In this document: positions 28,681 through 35,326 of the stretch, in pieces
Position numbering within the stretch: the stretch's first letter is position 1
Layout: each line of letters starts with the position of its first letter
From: an uncultured Woeseiaceae bacterium
GTDB lineage: Bacteria > Pseudomonadota > Gammaproteobacteria > Steroidobacterales > Woeseiaceae
Reading direction: 5' to 3'
Length of the DNA: 35,326 nt
Assembly (NCBI GenBank): GCA_902517795.1
Contig: CABYDR010000012.1
Span: 1-35,326, forward strand
Notes under the pieces: generated by a model
Databases searched by the model: none
What the model saw: only the letters and a program-made list of their open reading frames with translations
What the model was told of the DNA's origin: nothing
Position numbers and translations under genes: made by a program

Positions 28681-30369
28681 TTAACCCGAACTTTTTGGAA
28701 TGGTAACATCTACACCGAGTTTTTTATTAATTAGCCATTGCTGCATAATCGACAAGATCGTATTTGTGACCCAGTAAAGAACAAGTCCAGATGGGAAAAA
28801 AGCGAACATAACTGAGAACATTATTGGCATAATTTGCATAACTTTTGCTTGCATCGGATCGGCTGGCGCTGGATTAAGCTTTGTTTGAATGAGCATAGCC
28901 CCAGCCATCATCAGAGGTAAAACGAAGAAGGGGTCTCTCGATGATAAATCAGTTAACCAAAGAATGAATGGTGCCTGTCTCATTTCTACACTTTCAAGAA
29001 GAACCCAGTAAAATGCCAAGAAAAAAGGCATTTGTATCAACATGGGGACACAACCAGCAGCCGGATTTACTTTTTCTCTTTTATATAGTTCCATGGTTGC
29101 CTTGCCCAACTGCTCCCTGTTGTCTTTATAGCGTTCTTGAATGGACTTCAGTCTAGGCGCAAGAGCTCTCATTTTTGCCATTGAACGGCCTGATTTTTCT
29201 GTTAACTTATAGAAAAGCAATTTTATAAACACCGTAACCAAAATAATAGAAAATCCCCAATTATTGACGTACGAATATATGAAGCTTAGAAGCCAAAATA
29301 GCGGATCAGATAATAGAGTTAGAAAACCATAGTCAACAGTTAACTTAAGTGTTGGTGTGATTTCTTCCATTTGAGATTGAAGTTTAGGTCCTGTGAAAAA
29401 ATTAGTTTTAAATCTTATGTTTTCTCCTGGATATAAAGATTGGGTCGGACCAATAAGGCTAGCTATGATTTTGTCGTTATCTGCATTTATTTGATATCGA
29501 AATTCATTTTCCATTTCAGGGATAATTACTGTAACAAAGTGATGTTGAATTGTTCCTATCCATCCACTTGATGCGTCATATGTTAGTGAGCCCTCCTCAA
29601 GGAGATCCGATGGATCAACTTTCTCACTCTTCTCTCCATCGAAAATTATGGGACCATCAAATGAAAAGCTCTCAACATCGAACATTGATCTGTCATCCTT
29701 GCTTACTCTTCTCACCAGCTGAGAGTATTGTGCGCCCCTCCACTCCTGATTCGAATTGTTTCGGACAATTTGTTCTAGTCTAATATTATAATTACCCTGT
29801 TTAAGGATAAATTGCTTCTCTACACTAACACCATCCCCACCCTCCCACATAAATGGAACAATCAACTCACCATCAAAATTTAACTCATAATTTTTTGAAC
29901 CAGATGAAAATTTAACGAGGTGATTTGCTTCTTGTTTGTTATCAGAAGCTCTAATCCCCGATTGGATGAGTCCATAGTTATTGGGTGATTGGTTTATTAG
30001 CTCCACTAAATCGTCGGGCCTATCCTTTGAAACAGGATAGTTTAAAAGTTTTATTTCTTGAATTGTTGCTCCCATAAGATTTATGCTGATTTCCAGAACA
30101 TCTGTTTTTATTTTTATAATATCGGATCCCAGCATATCGCTTGATTGCAGTGGGCTTGCTTCCCTGATGGTTGATCTTGTTTGCGTATCAATTATTTCTG
30201 GAACATCGTTTTCAAAGCTTTTCTGATTGTTTTGCTTTATGTCTTGATCGGCGTCGACACTCCTTTCCATGTATTGATAATTTTGGATATCTTGTTGGAT
30301 CCAAGCTTGATAATTCAAAAGGCACATGAAGCCGAATACTGCCCATATAAAAAATCTTTGATTATCCAT
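28681..30369 (-). CDS. yidC: membrane protein insertase YidC
   Basis: A 562-residue YidC of the Gram-negative type. One N-terminal membrane helix (FIWAVFGFMCLLNYQAW) is followed by a low-similarity linker, a periplasmic beta-sandwich domain to about residue 340, and the conserved five-helix core. In the core, SGRSMAKMRALAPRL carries the groove Arg, and KVNPAAGCVPMLIQMPFFLAFYWVL is the strongest signature. The ATG lies one base after the rnpA stop (TAGTATG), so yidC is coupled to rnpA with no yidD between. Confidence 0.97.
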   Translation of the reverse strand: MDNQRFFIWAVFGFMCLLNYQAWIQQDIQNYQYMERSVDADQDIKQNNQKSFENDVPEIIDTQTRSTIREASPLQSSDMLGSDIIKIKTDVLEISINLMGATIQEIKLLNYPVSKDRPDDLVELINQSPNNYGLIQSGIRASDNKQEANHLVKFSSGSKNYELNFDGELIVPFMWEGGDGVSVEKQFILKQGNYNIRLEQIVRNNSNQEWRGAQYSQLVRRVSKDDRSMFDVESFSFDGPIIFDGEKSEKVDPSDLLEEGSLTYDASSGWIGTIQHHFVTVIIPEMENEFRYQINADNDKIIASLIGPTQSLYPGENIRFKTNFFTGPKLQSQMEEITPTLKLTVDYGFLTLLSDPLFWLLSFIYSYVNNWGFSIILVTVFIKLLFYKLTEKSGRSMAKMRALAPRLKSIQERYKDNREQLGKATMELYKREKVNPAAGCVPMLIQMPFFLAFYWVLLESVEMRQAPFILWLTDLSSRDPFFVLPLMMAGAMLIQTKLNPAPADPMQAKVMQIMPIMFSVMFAFFPSGLVLYWVTNTILSIMQQWLINKKLGVDVTIPKSSG

Positions 30370-30370
30370 A

Positions 30371-30712
30371 CTACTTTTCCTTAGAAATTCTGATCCAGTG
30401 ACGCATTAAGCTTTTGATCAGCACAAGCGTGTCATTATTATAGGTTGTATGTTTATTTAAGACTACAATATCATGCCCTTTAAGCTTAGATATATTGTTT
30501 CGAAATGATTCCCTTATTATTCTTTTTAGCCTGTTTCTCTTGCTAGCAAGCTTACAGTTCTTCTTTGAAATTATCAGGCCCAATCTAGGATAGTTTTTAC
30601 TATTTTTTTTATAAAGAACAGTGAAGTTTGAATCTTTTGTTCTTTTTGGGTTTTCAAACACACAATCAAAATCTTTTTTTAGTAACAGTCGATTATTTTT
30701 TCGAAACTGCAT
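30371..30712 (-). CDS. rnpA: ribonuclease P protein component
   Basis: A 113-residue basic protein that binds RNase P RNA for tRNA 5' maturation. The N-terminus RKNNRLLLKKDFDCVFENPKR and the RNR signature KRNRLKRIIRESFR near residue 58 identify it. Length fits (about 115-120). It follows rpmH by 43 bases. Confidence 0.95.
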   Translation of the reverse strand: MQFRKNNRLLLKKDFDCVFENPKRTKDSNFTVLYKKNSKNYPRLGLIISKKNCKLASKRNRLKRIIRESFRNNISKLKGHDIVVLNKHTTYNNDTLVLIKSLMRHWIRISKEK

Positions 30713-30755
30713 GCTATCAATTAATAGGATTTTATTTTCTTATGGTGCCAAATAA

Positions 30756-30896
30756 TTAGTGTGACGGTGAAAGCTGGATGCGTCCTTTAGCTCTTCTTCT
30801 GTTTATTACTGCCCTTCCTGCTTTTGTGGACATTCTAGATCTAAACCCATGAGTTCGAGCTCTTTTCAGGTTGCTTGGTTGGAATGTTCTTTTCAT
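30756..30896 (-). CDS. rpmH: 50S ribosomal protein L34
   Basis: A 46-residue, very basic ribosomal protein read on the minus strand from the ATG at 30896 to TAA at 30756. The sequence begins [18 protein letters not shown] and continues through [19 protein letters not shown] to LSPSH. It is the normal first gene of the rpmH-rnpA-yidC run, next to dnaA. AGGGC lies just upstream of the ATG. Confidence 0.98.
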   Translation of the reverse strand: MKRTFQPSNLKRARTHGFRSRMSTKAGRAVINRRRAKGRIQLSPSH

Positions 30897-30952
30897 CGGC
30901 CCTGCCCTAGTTATTGATTAATCTAATTTTTTCTTCAGAAAATGAGCCGAAA

Positions 30953-30981
30953 AGGTTACTTGTGCGTGATTCTTATGTCAA
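30953..30981 (-). promoter_or_regulatory. promoter of rpmH-rnpA-yidC
   Basis: On the minus strand, a perfect -35 TTGACA (30981-30976) is followed after 17 bases by TAACCT (30958-30953). The -10 is weak (3 of 6), but position and spacing fit the known placement of an rpmH promoter. The leader to rpmH is about 50 bases. Confidence 0.6.
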
Positions 30982-31016
30982 CTAAAAATTAATAGAAAAT
31001 TTACTATTAAAAAGAC

Positions 31017-31045
31017 TTGGACCTGTGGATAACTTTTAATATAAA
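31017..31045 (+). promoter_or_regulatory. probable dnaA promoter
   Basis: TTGGAC (31017-31022) and TATAAA (31040-31045) are 17 bases apart, and a further TATAAT lies at 31047-31052 without a good -35. The perfect DnaA box lies in the spacer. No clear ribosome binding site stands before the dnaA ATG. Confidence 0.45.
31024..31032 (-). promoter_or_regulatory. perfect DnaA box upstream of dnaA
   Basis: TGTGGATAA on the plus strand is TTATCCACA on the minus strand, an exact match to the strong DnaA box. It lies 51 bases before the dnaA start and within the proposed promoter, so DnaA could repress its own gene. Confidence 0.8.
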
Positions 31046-31083
31046 TTATAATATATTGTGATTTATGGTCTTAGTCTAAAACA

Positions 31084-32418
31084 ATGTCATTAGAAAACAC
31101 ACAGATATGGCCTGAGTGCCGACGAATTCTCAAGGGAGAGATCCCTGAAAAACTCTTTAATACGTGGATTCTCCCAATTCATTCTATTGAAAAAAACAAC
31201 AGTATCAAGCTCTTGGCACCTAATGACTTTGTTTTAAAAAGGGTGTCTCAAGACTACCTGGGTAGGATTGAAGAAATTATGCAAGAAAAAAACAGTTCGA
31301 TCGTTCTGTCTTTTGCTGTTGGCTCGAGAGATATTGAGATTACAACAGAGCAAAAGAGGCCACATGTATTTCAAGAGAGATCGGTTACACCAAAAGTCGA
31401 GAGCAGGCTCAACCCTGGCTTTACGTTTGATGCCTTTGTTGAGGGAAAAAGCAACCAACTTGCCAGGGCAGCGGCAATTCAAGTTTCAGAGAACATCGGA
31501 AGATCATATAACCCGCTTTTCATATACGGCGGGGTGGGCCTAGGAAAAACACACCTGATGCAGGCAGTTGGTAATTCATTACTTTCTATAAACCCGGGGG
31601 CCAGGATCAGTTATGTTCACTCTGAAAGGTTCGTTGGTGATATGGTTCGCGGGCTTCAACACAACACAATCTCAGAATTCAAGAGAACATATAGGTCATT
31701 GGATGCACTGCTAATAGATGATATTCAGTTCTTTGCAGGAAAAGAAAGGTCGCAAGAGGAGTTTTTTCATACTTTCAATGCTCTTTTAGAGGGCCAAAAA
31801 CAAATAATACTGACATGTGATCGATATCCAAAAGAAGTTTCTGGGCTAGAGGAGAGGCTCAAATCCAGGTTTGGGTGGGGGCTTACTGTGGCAATTGAAC
31901 CTCCTGAGCTTGAGACTTCCGTAGCAATTTTAATGAAAAAGTCCAATATGGAGGGGGTATACCTGCCTGAGGAGGTAGCATTTTTTATAGCCAAAAGGAT
32001 CAGATCAAATATTAGAGAACTGGAAGGGGCCCTCAGAAGAGTGATAGCTAATGCACAGTTCACTGGCTCAGAAATTAATTTAAATTTCACAAAAGATGCA
32101 CTAAAGGACCTTTTATCAATGCAAGAGAGGTTGGTATCAATAGAAAATATTCAAAAAACTGTTGCCGAATATTTCAAACTAAGGGTAGCAGACTTGTTGT
32201 CAAAAAGAAGAAGTAGGTCTGTCGCAAGACCGAGGCAAATTGCTATGACGCTAGCAAAAGAACTTACCAATCATAGTTTACCTGAAATAGGTGACGCGTT
32301 TGGAGGAAGGGATCATACTACCGTTTTACATGGTTATAGGCGTATAATGTCTTTAAGAGAAACAGAAAACAGAGTAAATGAAGACTATTTAAACCTGTTG
32401 AGAACACTGACAGGGTGA
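31084..32418 (+). CDS. dnaA: chromosomal replication initiator DnaA
   Basis: A 444-residue initiator. Domain I is about residues 1-85 ([22 protein letters not shown]). The AAA+ core starts at [23 protein letters not shown], with Walker [13 protein letters not shown] near 150, Walker [13 protein letters not shown] near 210, and sensor and arginine-finger residues in [14 protein letters not shown] near 260. Domain IV ends with the DNA-binding signature [15 protein letters not shown] near 413, which reads DnaA boxes. The linker (domain II) is short. Next to oriC and divergent from rpmH, as in most bacteria. Confidence 0.98.
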   Translation: MSLENTQIWPECRRILKGEIPEKLFNTWILPIHSIEKNNSIKLLAPNDFVLKRVSQDYLGRIEEIMQEKNSSIVLSFAVGSRDIEITTEQKRPHVFQERSVTPKVESRLNPGFTFDAFVEGKSNQLARAAAIQVSENIGRSYNPLFIYGGVGLGKTHLMQAVGNSLLSINPGARISYVHSERFVGDMVRGLQHNTISEFKRTYRSLDALLIDDIQFFAGKERSQEEFFHTFNALLEGQKQIILTCDRYPKEVSGLEERLKSRFGWGLTVAIEPPELETSVAILMKKSNMEGVYLPEEVAFFIAKRIRSNIRELEGALRRVIANAQFTGSEINLNFTKDALKDLLSMQERLVSIENIQKTVAEYFKLRVADLLSKRRSRSVARPRQIAMTLAKELTNHSLPEIGDAFGGRDHTTVLHGYRRIMSLRETENRVNEDYLNLLRTLTG

Positions 32419-32451
32419 ATGTATAAATTGTAGATAAGTTTTTTTTCTTTT

Positions 32452-32460
32452 TTATCCACA
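32452..32460 (+). promoter_or_regulatory. DnaA box (perfect) in oriC
   Basis: TTATCCACA, an exact match to the strong consensus, flanked by a T-run on the left and AT-rich DNA on the right. Confidence 0.85.
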
Positions 32461-32549
32461 ATTTATTAACAATTAATAAATGATAAAGGAAGTATCTTAT
32501 AAGCCGATTAAAGTGTATTAAATTATTGTTTTTATTAAATAATAAGAAT

Positions 32550-32558
32550 TTATCCACA
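32550..32558 (+). promoter_or_regulatory. DnaA box (perfect) in oriC, next to the trinucleotide repeats
   Basis: TTATCCACA in the same orientation as the box at 32452. The sequence after it passes through GGTGTCCCCC into the TAA repeats. Confidence 0.85.
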
Positions 32559-32572
32559 ACATGGTGTCCCCC

Positions 32573-32587
32573 TAATAATAATAATAA
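32573..32587 (+). repeat. five TAA trinucleotides, candidate DnaA-trio element
   Basis: TAA is repeated five times without interruption, 14 bases after the second DnaA box and directly after a C-rich cluster. Box, G/C cluster, then repeating trinucleotides of type 3'-(G/A)AT-5' is the published layout of a basal origin unwinding system. A function here is inferred. Confidence 0.6.
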
Positions 32588-32625
32588 ATACAATATAATC
32601 CAACTAATATTAACAGGATAAAAAG

Positions 32626-33723
32626 ATGAAAATCGAAGTAAAAACCGAAAACCTATTAAAATGTCTACAGTCAATCATTGGTGTTGTCGAAAGAAAGCAG
32701 ACTATGCCGATTTTGGCTAATGTTCTTATAAATGTAGCAGATGAAAGGCTATCTATTACAGCAACAGATCTAGAGGTAGAGCTTATTGCAACAACTACTG
32801 TATCATCTTCTGAAAGCGGATCTTTTACACTTCCAGGACGAAAACTCTTAGATATTTGTAGGGCGCTTCCGGTTACATCTGATCTTTTACTTCAACAAGA
32901 TAATTCAAAGATTTCTATCTCATCAAAGAGAAGCAAGTTTAGTCTTTCAACTTTACCTGAAAACGAGTTCCCCCTTATAAAAGATATTAGCGACATAGAG
33001 GTTATTTCTGTTGAGCAGACCAATTTAAAAAGCCTCATTAACAAAACACACTTTTCGATGGCACAACAGGACGTTAGATATTATTTAAATGGTTTATTAA
33101 TTGAATCTGAAGGCACTAACCTAAGGGCAGTAGCGACAGACGGGCACCGACTAGCAATATCTGATACAGATTTAACAGAGTCAAGAGACGAAAAAAAACA
33201 GGTAATTCTTCCTAGAAAAGGTGTGATTGAGCTTCAAAGGCTACTTGATGAAAAGGGAAGAATTGAGGTCTTACTGGGGTCGAACCATATTCGTGTCAAG
33301 TTTGATGATGTGTGCTTCACTTCAAAACTGATTGATGGAAATTTCCCAGAGTATCAGCGCGTTATCCCACCTAACCCCGAAAACAAGCTAAAGGTTAACA
33401 CTGAAAAGCTAAAGGGGGCCCTATCTAGAGCCGCAATACTATCTAATGAAAAATACCGGGGTATTAGGCTAACAGTTCAGAAGAACAGCCTAGTTATTCA
33501 GGCACATAATCCGGAGCAAGAGCAAGCCGAAGAAAAAATGGACGTGGACTATGGTGGGGCAGAGATTGAGATAGGATTTAATGTTAATTATCTAATTGAT
33601 GCCCTGAATGCCGTTGATTCTGAAGATGTTCATGTGCTTCTCGTGGATAACAACTCAAGCTGTTTGATACAAGACACAGACAACAGCTCATACAGGTTCG
33701 TTGTAATGCCCATGCGTTTGTAG
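32626..33723 (+). CDS. dnaN: DNA polymerase III beta sliding clamp
   Basis: A 365-residue clamp protein; dimers ring the DNA and hold polymerase III. All three clamp domains are visible: the first with IGVVERKQTMPILANVLI and TATDLEVELIA, the second with TDGHRLAISD, the third ending in the conserved VVMPMRL. Length fits E. coli DnaN (366). AGGA lies 9 bases before the ATG. Between oriC and recF. Confidence 0.98.
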   Translation: MKIEVKTENLLKCLQSIIGVVERKQTMPILANVLINVADERLSITATDLEVELIATTTVSSSESGSFTLPGRKLLDICRALPVTSDLLLQQDNSKISISSKRSKFSLSTLPENEFPLIKDISDIEVISVEQTNLKSLINKTHFSMAQQDVRYYLNGLLIESEGTNLRAVATDGHRLAISDTDLTESRDEKKQVILPRKGVIELQRLLDEKGRIEVLLGSNHIRVKFDDVCFTSKLIDGNFPEYQRVIPPNPENKLKVNTEKLKGALSRAAILSNEKYRGIRLTVQKNSLVIQAHNPEQEQAEEKMDVDYGGAEIEIGFNVNYLIDALNAVDSEDVHVLLVDNNSSCLIQDTDNSSYRFVVMPMRL

Positions 33724-33730
33724 AAAAAAA

Positions 33731-34795
33731 TTGTATCTCAGTTTTTTAAAAGCATCAAACTTTCGTTGTTTTTCAGATATTGAGCTGGAATTTGATCAAA
33801 AATATAATCTTATTTATGGTGAAAATGGTTCAGGAAAAACCTCTGTTTTGGAGGCAATTTCATATTTAGGAAGAGGGCGCTCATTTAGAACAAACAGCGT
33901 ATCCGATATTGTCAAATGGGAAGCAGAAGACTTGCTGGTTTATGGAAAAACTACCTCTGCTGACACAGAGAGCTCACTTGGTATCATTAATGGAAAGTCA
34001 GGACTCGAATCAAGTGTTAACGGTGACCACACCAAGGGTATAGCAGGGTTAGCACATGCTCTACCCTTTCAAATCATAGACCCAAACACCCACAATCTAA
34101 TTGGTGGTGGGCCTGAAGCCAGGAGACAGTATCTTGACTGGATTTTGTTTCACGTGGAACCGGGGTATATTGATATATGGAGAAAATATAAAAAAACCCT
34201 CAAACAAAGAAATATTTTACTGAAATCACATAAAAACAAATCAGAAATTCAAAACTGGAACCAGGGCCTGGCCCAATTAGGCGAAAAAATCTCTCTAATG
34301 AGAAACGAGATATTTATCCTTCTTGAGCCGATTTTGATGGAATATGCTAGTGAGTTGCTTGATACAGACATCAGCCTGGTAATAAGTCGAGGCTGGAGTA
34401 GGGACATATCTCTTTTAGAGTCATTATCCGACCACATTAATCAAGATATCCAGTATAAAAGCACTCAAGTGGGTCCTCACAGGGCGGACATAAAGGTTTC
34501 TTTAGAAACTGGCATCGCTAAGAAGTATATATCCAGGGGACAACAAAAGCTTCTGGCGTGTGCACTTATAAATGCATCAATTGAGCTGGTTCAATCTTAT
34601 ATTGATAAACCAATTTTGTTGTTGCTAGATGATCCCAAAGCAGAACTAGACACTAATTCTACAAAAAAACTAATAAAACAGGTGTGCTCTCTAAACTCTC
34701 AAGTTATTGCCACCTCAATTGAGCCGGATGAATCATTATTTGGTTCCGGAACAAAGTTGTTTCACGTGGAACAAATAAATAACAATATCCATTAA
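33731..34795 (+). CDS. recF: DNA recombination/repair protein RecF
   Basis: A 354-residue SMC-like ATPase that loads RecA at gaps. The N-terminus LSFLKASNFRCF is typical, Walker A GENGSGKTSVLEAI is near residue 30, the ABC signature SRGQQKLLACALINAS near 258, and Walker B LLLLDDPKAELD near 296. The start is TTG at 33731: no other start codon stands near the conserved N-terminus, and the next Met is far inside. It begins 7 bases after dnaN. Two parS-like sites lie within it. Confidence 0.95.
   Translation: MYLSFLKASNFRCFSDIELEFDQKYNLIYGENGSGKTSVLEAISYLGRGRSFRTNSVSDIVKWEAEDLLVYGKTTSADTESSLGIINGKSGLESSVNGDHTKGIAGLAHALPFQIIDPNTHNLIGGGPEARRQYLDWILFHVEPGYIDIWRKYKKTLKQRNILLKSHKNKSEIQNWNQGLAQLGEKISLMRNEIFILLEPILMEYASELLDTDISLVISRGWSRDISLLESLSDHINQDIQYKSTQVGPHRADIKVSLETGIAKKYISRGQQKLLACALINASIELVQSYIDKPILLLLDDPKAELDTNSTKKLIKQVCSLNSQVIATSIEPDESLFGSGTKLFHVEQINNNIH
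34146..34161. other. parS-like site inside recF (two mismatches)
   Basis: TGTTTCACGTGGAACC matches the parS pattern TGTTNCACGTGNAACA at 15 of 16 positions, and differs from the fully palindromic TGTTTCACGTGAAACA at two. The central CACGTG is intact. Confidence 0.7.
34758..34773. other. parS site at the 3' end of recF
   Basis: TGTTTCACGTGGAACA fits TGTTNCACGTGNAACA completely and differs from the fully palindromic form at one base. It is the better of two such sites, 612 bases apart, and is the likely ParB nucleation point near oriC. Confidence 0.82.
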
Positions 34796-34887
34796 AATCA
34801 ATAACTTAAACAAAATAAACTCATGTTTTGATAATTATACACTTATTAAGATATGTCCCAAAAACTCAATCAATTCTGATGAAAAAA

Positions 34888-34896
34888 TGCTATAAT
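34888..34896 (+). promoter_or_regulatory. extended -10 promoter for gyrB
   Basis: TGCTATAAT is a consensus -10 (TATAAT at 34891-34896) with the upstream TGn extension. No good -35 lies at 16-18 bases, as is usual for extended -10 promoters. It stands about 25 bases upstream of the gyrB ATG in the 126-base recF-gyrB gap. Confidence 0.6.
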
Positions 34897-34921
34897 TTTA
34901 GATCTTATAAAGAGTTAACTA

Positions 34922-35326
34922 ATGGCTTCAAAAAAAGATTATACAAGCAGTAATATTAAAGTACTCAAGGGTCTTGAGGCTGTCAGAAAAAGACCTGGTA
35001 TGTATATTGGTGACACGGACGATGGAACCGGTCTTCATCATATGGTATTCGAGGTCGTGGACAACTCAATAGATGAGGCCCTCGCCGGACATTGTGATTT
35101 AATTTCGGTAACAATTCATTCAGACGAGTCAATTACAGTATCAGATGATGGTCGCGGTGTTCCGGTCGATATGCATCCAGAGGAGAAAAGATCAGCTGCA
35201 GAAGTTATCATGACTGTTTTGCATGCTGGCGGCAAATTTGATGATAATTCCTACAAAGTATCTGGAGGTCTTCATGGTGTCGGGGTATCTGTTGTAAATG
35301 CATTATCAGAAACGCTGACCCTAACG
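34922..35326 (+). CDS. gyrB: DNA gyrase subunit B, N-terminal part (cut by window end)
   Basis: The first 135 residues of GyrB, open to the last base. The GHKL ATPase domain is clear: [40 protein letters not shown] with the catalytic Glu and Mg-binding Asn, DDGRGVPVD near residue 80, and the lid region [29 protein letters not shown]. The start [21 protein letters not shown] is typical. It follows recF and has its own extended -10 promoter. Confidence 0.98.
   Translation, partial: MASKKDYTSSNIKVLKGLEAVRKRPGMYIGDTDDGTGLHHMVFEVVDNSIDEALAGHCDLISVTIHSDESITVSDDGRGVPVDMHPEEKRSAAEVIMTVLHAGGKFDDNSYKVSGGLHGVGVSVVNALSETLTLT

Larger units (their letters stand above)
32419..32625. other. probable replication origin oriC (dnaA-dnaN gap)
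   Basis: A 207-base gap between dnaA and dnaN. It holds two perfect DnaA boxes in the same direction, a one-mismatch box (TTATCTACA on the minus strand, 32429-32437), a short G/C-rich cluster, five consecutive TAA trinucleotides and a strongly AT-rich region. This is the arrangement of a bacterial origin. Function is inferred; no experimental or skew data were available. Confidence 0.78.

Overview
The window is an AT-rich (by eye about 35-40% G+C), gene-dense chromosomal segment around the replication origin of a gammaproteobacterium. The gyrB-recF-dnaN-dnaA / rpmH-rnpA-yidC-mnmE-mnmG order, the rsmG-parA-parB-atpIBEFHAGDC block and the family types support this. Short intergenic gaps, a DmdA-related protein, an acrylyl-CoA reductase-type gene and a full methylcitrate set suggest a heterotrophic, streamlined marine lineage (SAR86/OM-type). 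That placement is inference, not proven by the sequence.

Layout. Positions 1-6881 hold accessory metabolism: the 3' part of a large M14-type metallopeptidase gene (+), a secreted lipoprotein amidohydrolase (-), a DmdA-like GcvT-family protein (+), and a FadN-type beta-oxidation fusion enzyme (-). The FadN gene ends a leftward cluster metA-metY-alpha/beta hydrolase-fadN (10122 to 4557). Positions 10228-17282 hold a complete F1Fo ATP synthase operon with atpI first, preceded by a good sigma70-type promoter and an AT-rich hairpin in the leader. Positions 17438-19801 hold rsmG-parA-parB. Positions 19863-25329 hold a five-gene cassette (MBL-fold hydrolase, acuI-like reductase, prpB, prpC, prpD) lying between mnmG and rsmG, two genes that are usually adjacent. 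Positions 25339-30896 hold rpmH-rnpA-yidC-mnmE-mnmG, with no yidD. From 31084 rightward come dnaA, dnaN, recF and the 5' part of gyrB.

Origin and segregation. The dnaA-dnaN gap (32419-32625) has two perfect DnaA boxes, a short G/C cluster, five TAA trinucleotides and an AT-rich stretch, which reads as oriC. A third perfect DnaA box lies in the dnaA promoter region. Two parS-like sites lie inside recF, a few kb from oriC and on the far side of it from parAB. Genes on both sides point away from this origin, co-directional with replication.

Metabolic reading. AcuI-like reductase plus PrpC, PrpD and PrpB would carry acrylyl-CoA or propionyl-CoA to succinate and pyruvate. The DmdA-like protein and FadN-type enzyme elsewhere in the window fit a theme of short acyl-CoA and methylated-compound use, but direct DMSP use is not demonstrated. 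No tRNA, rRNA, CRISPR array, insertion sequence or phage gene was seen, and no gene-free stretch exceeds 300 bases.
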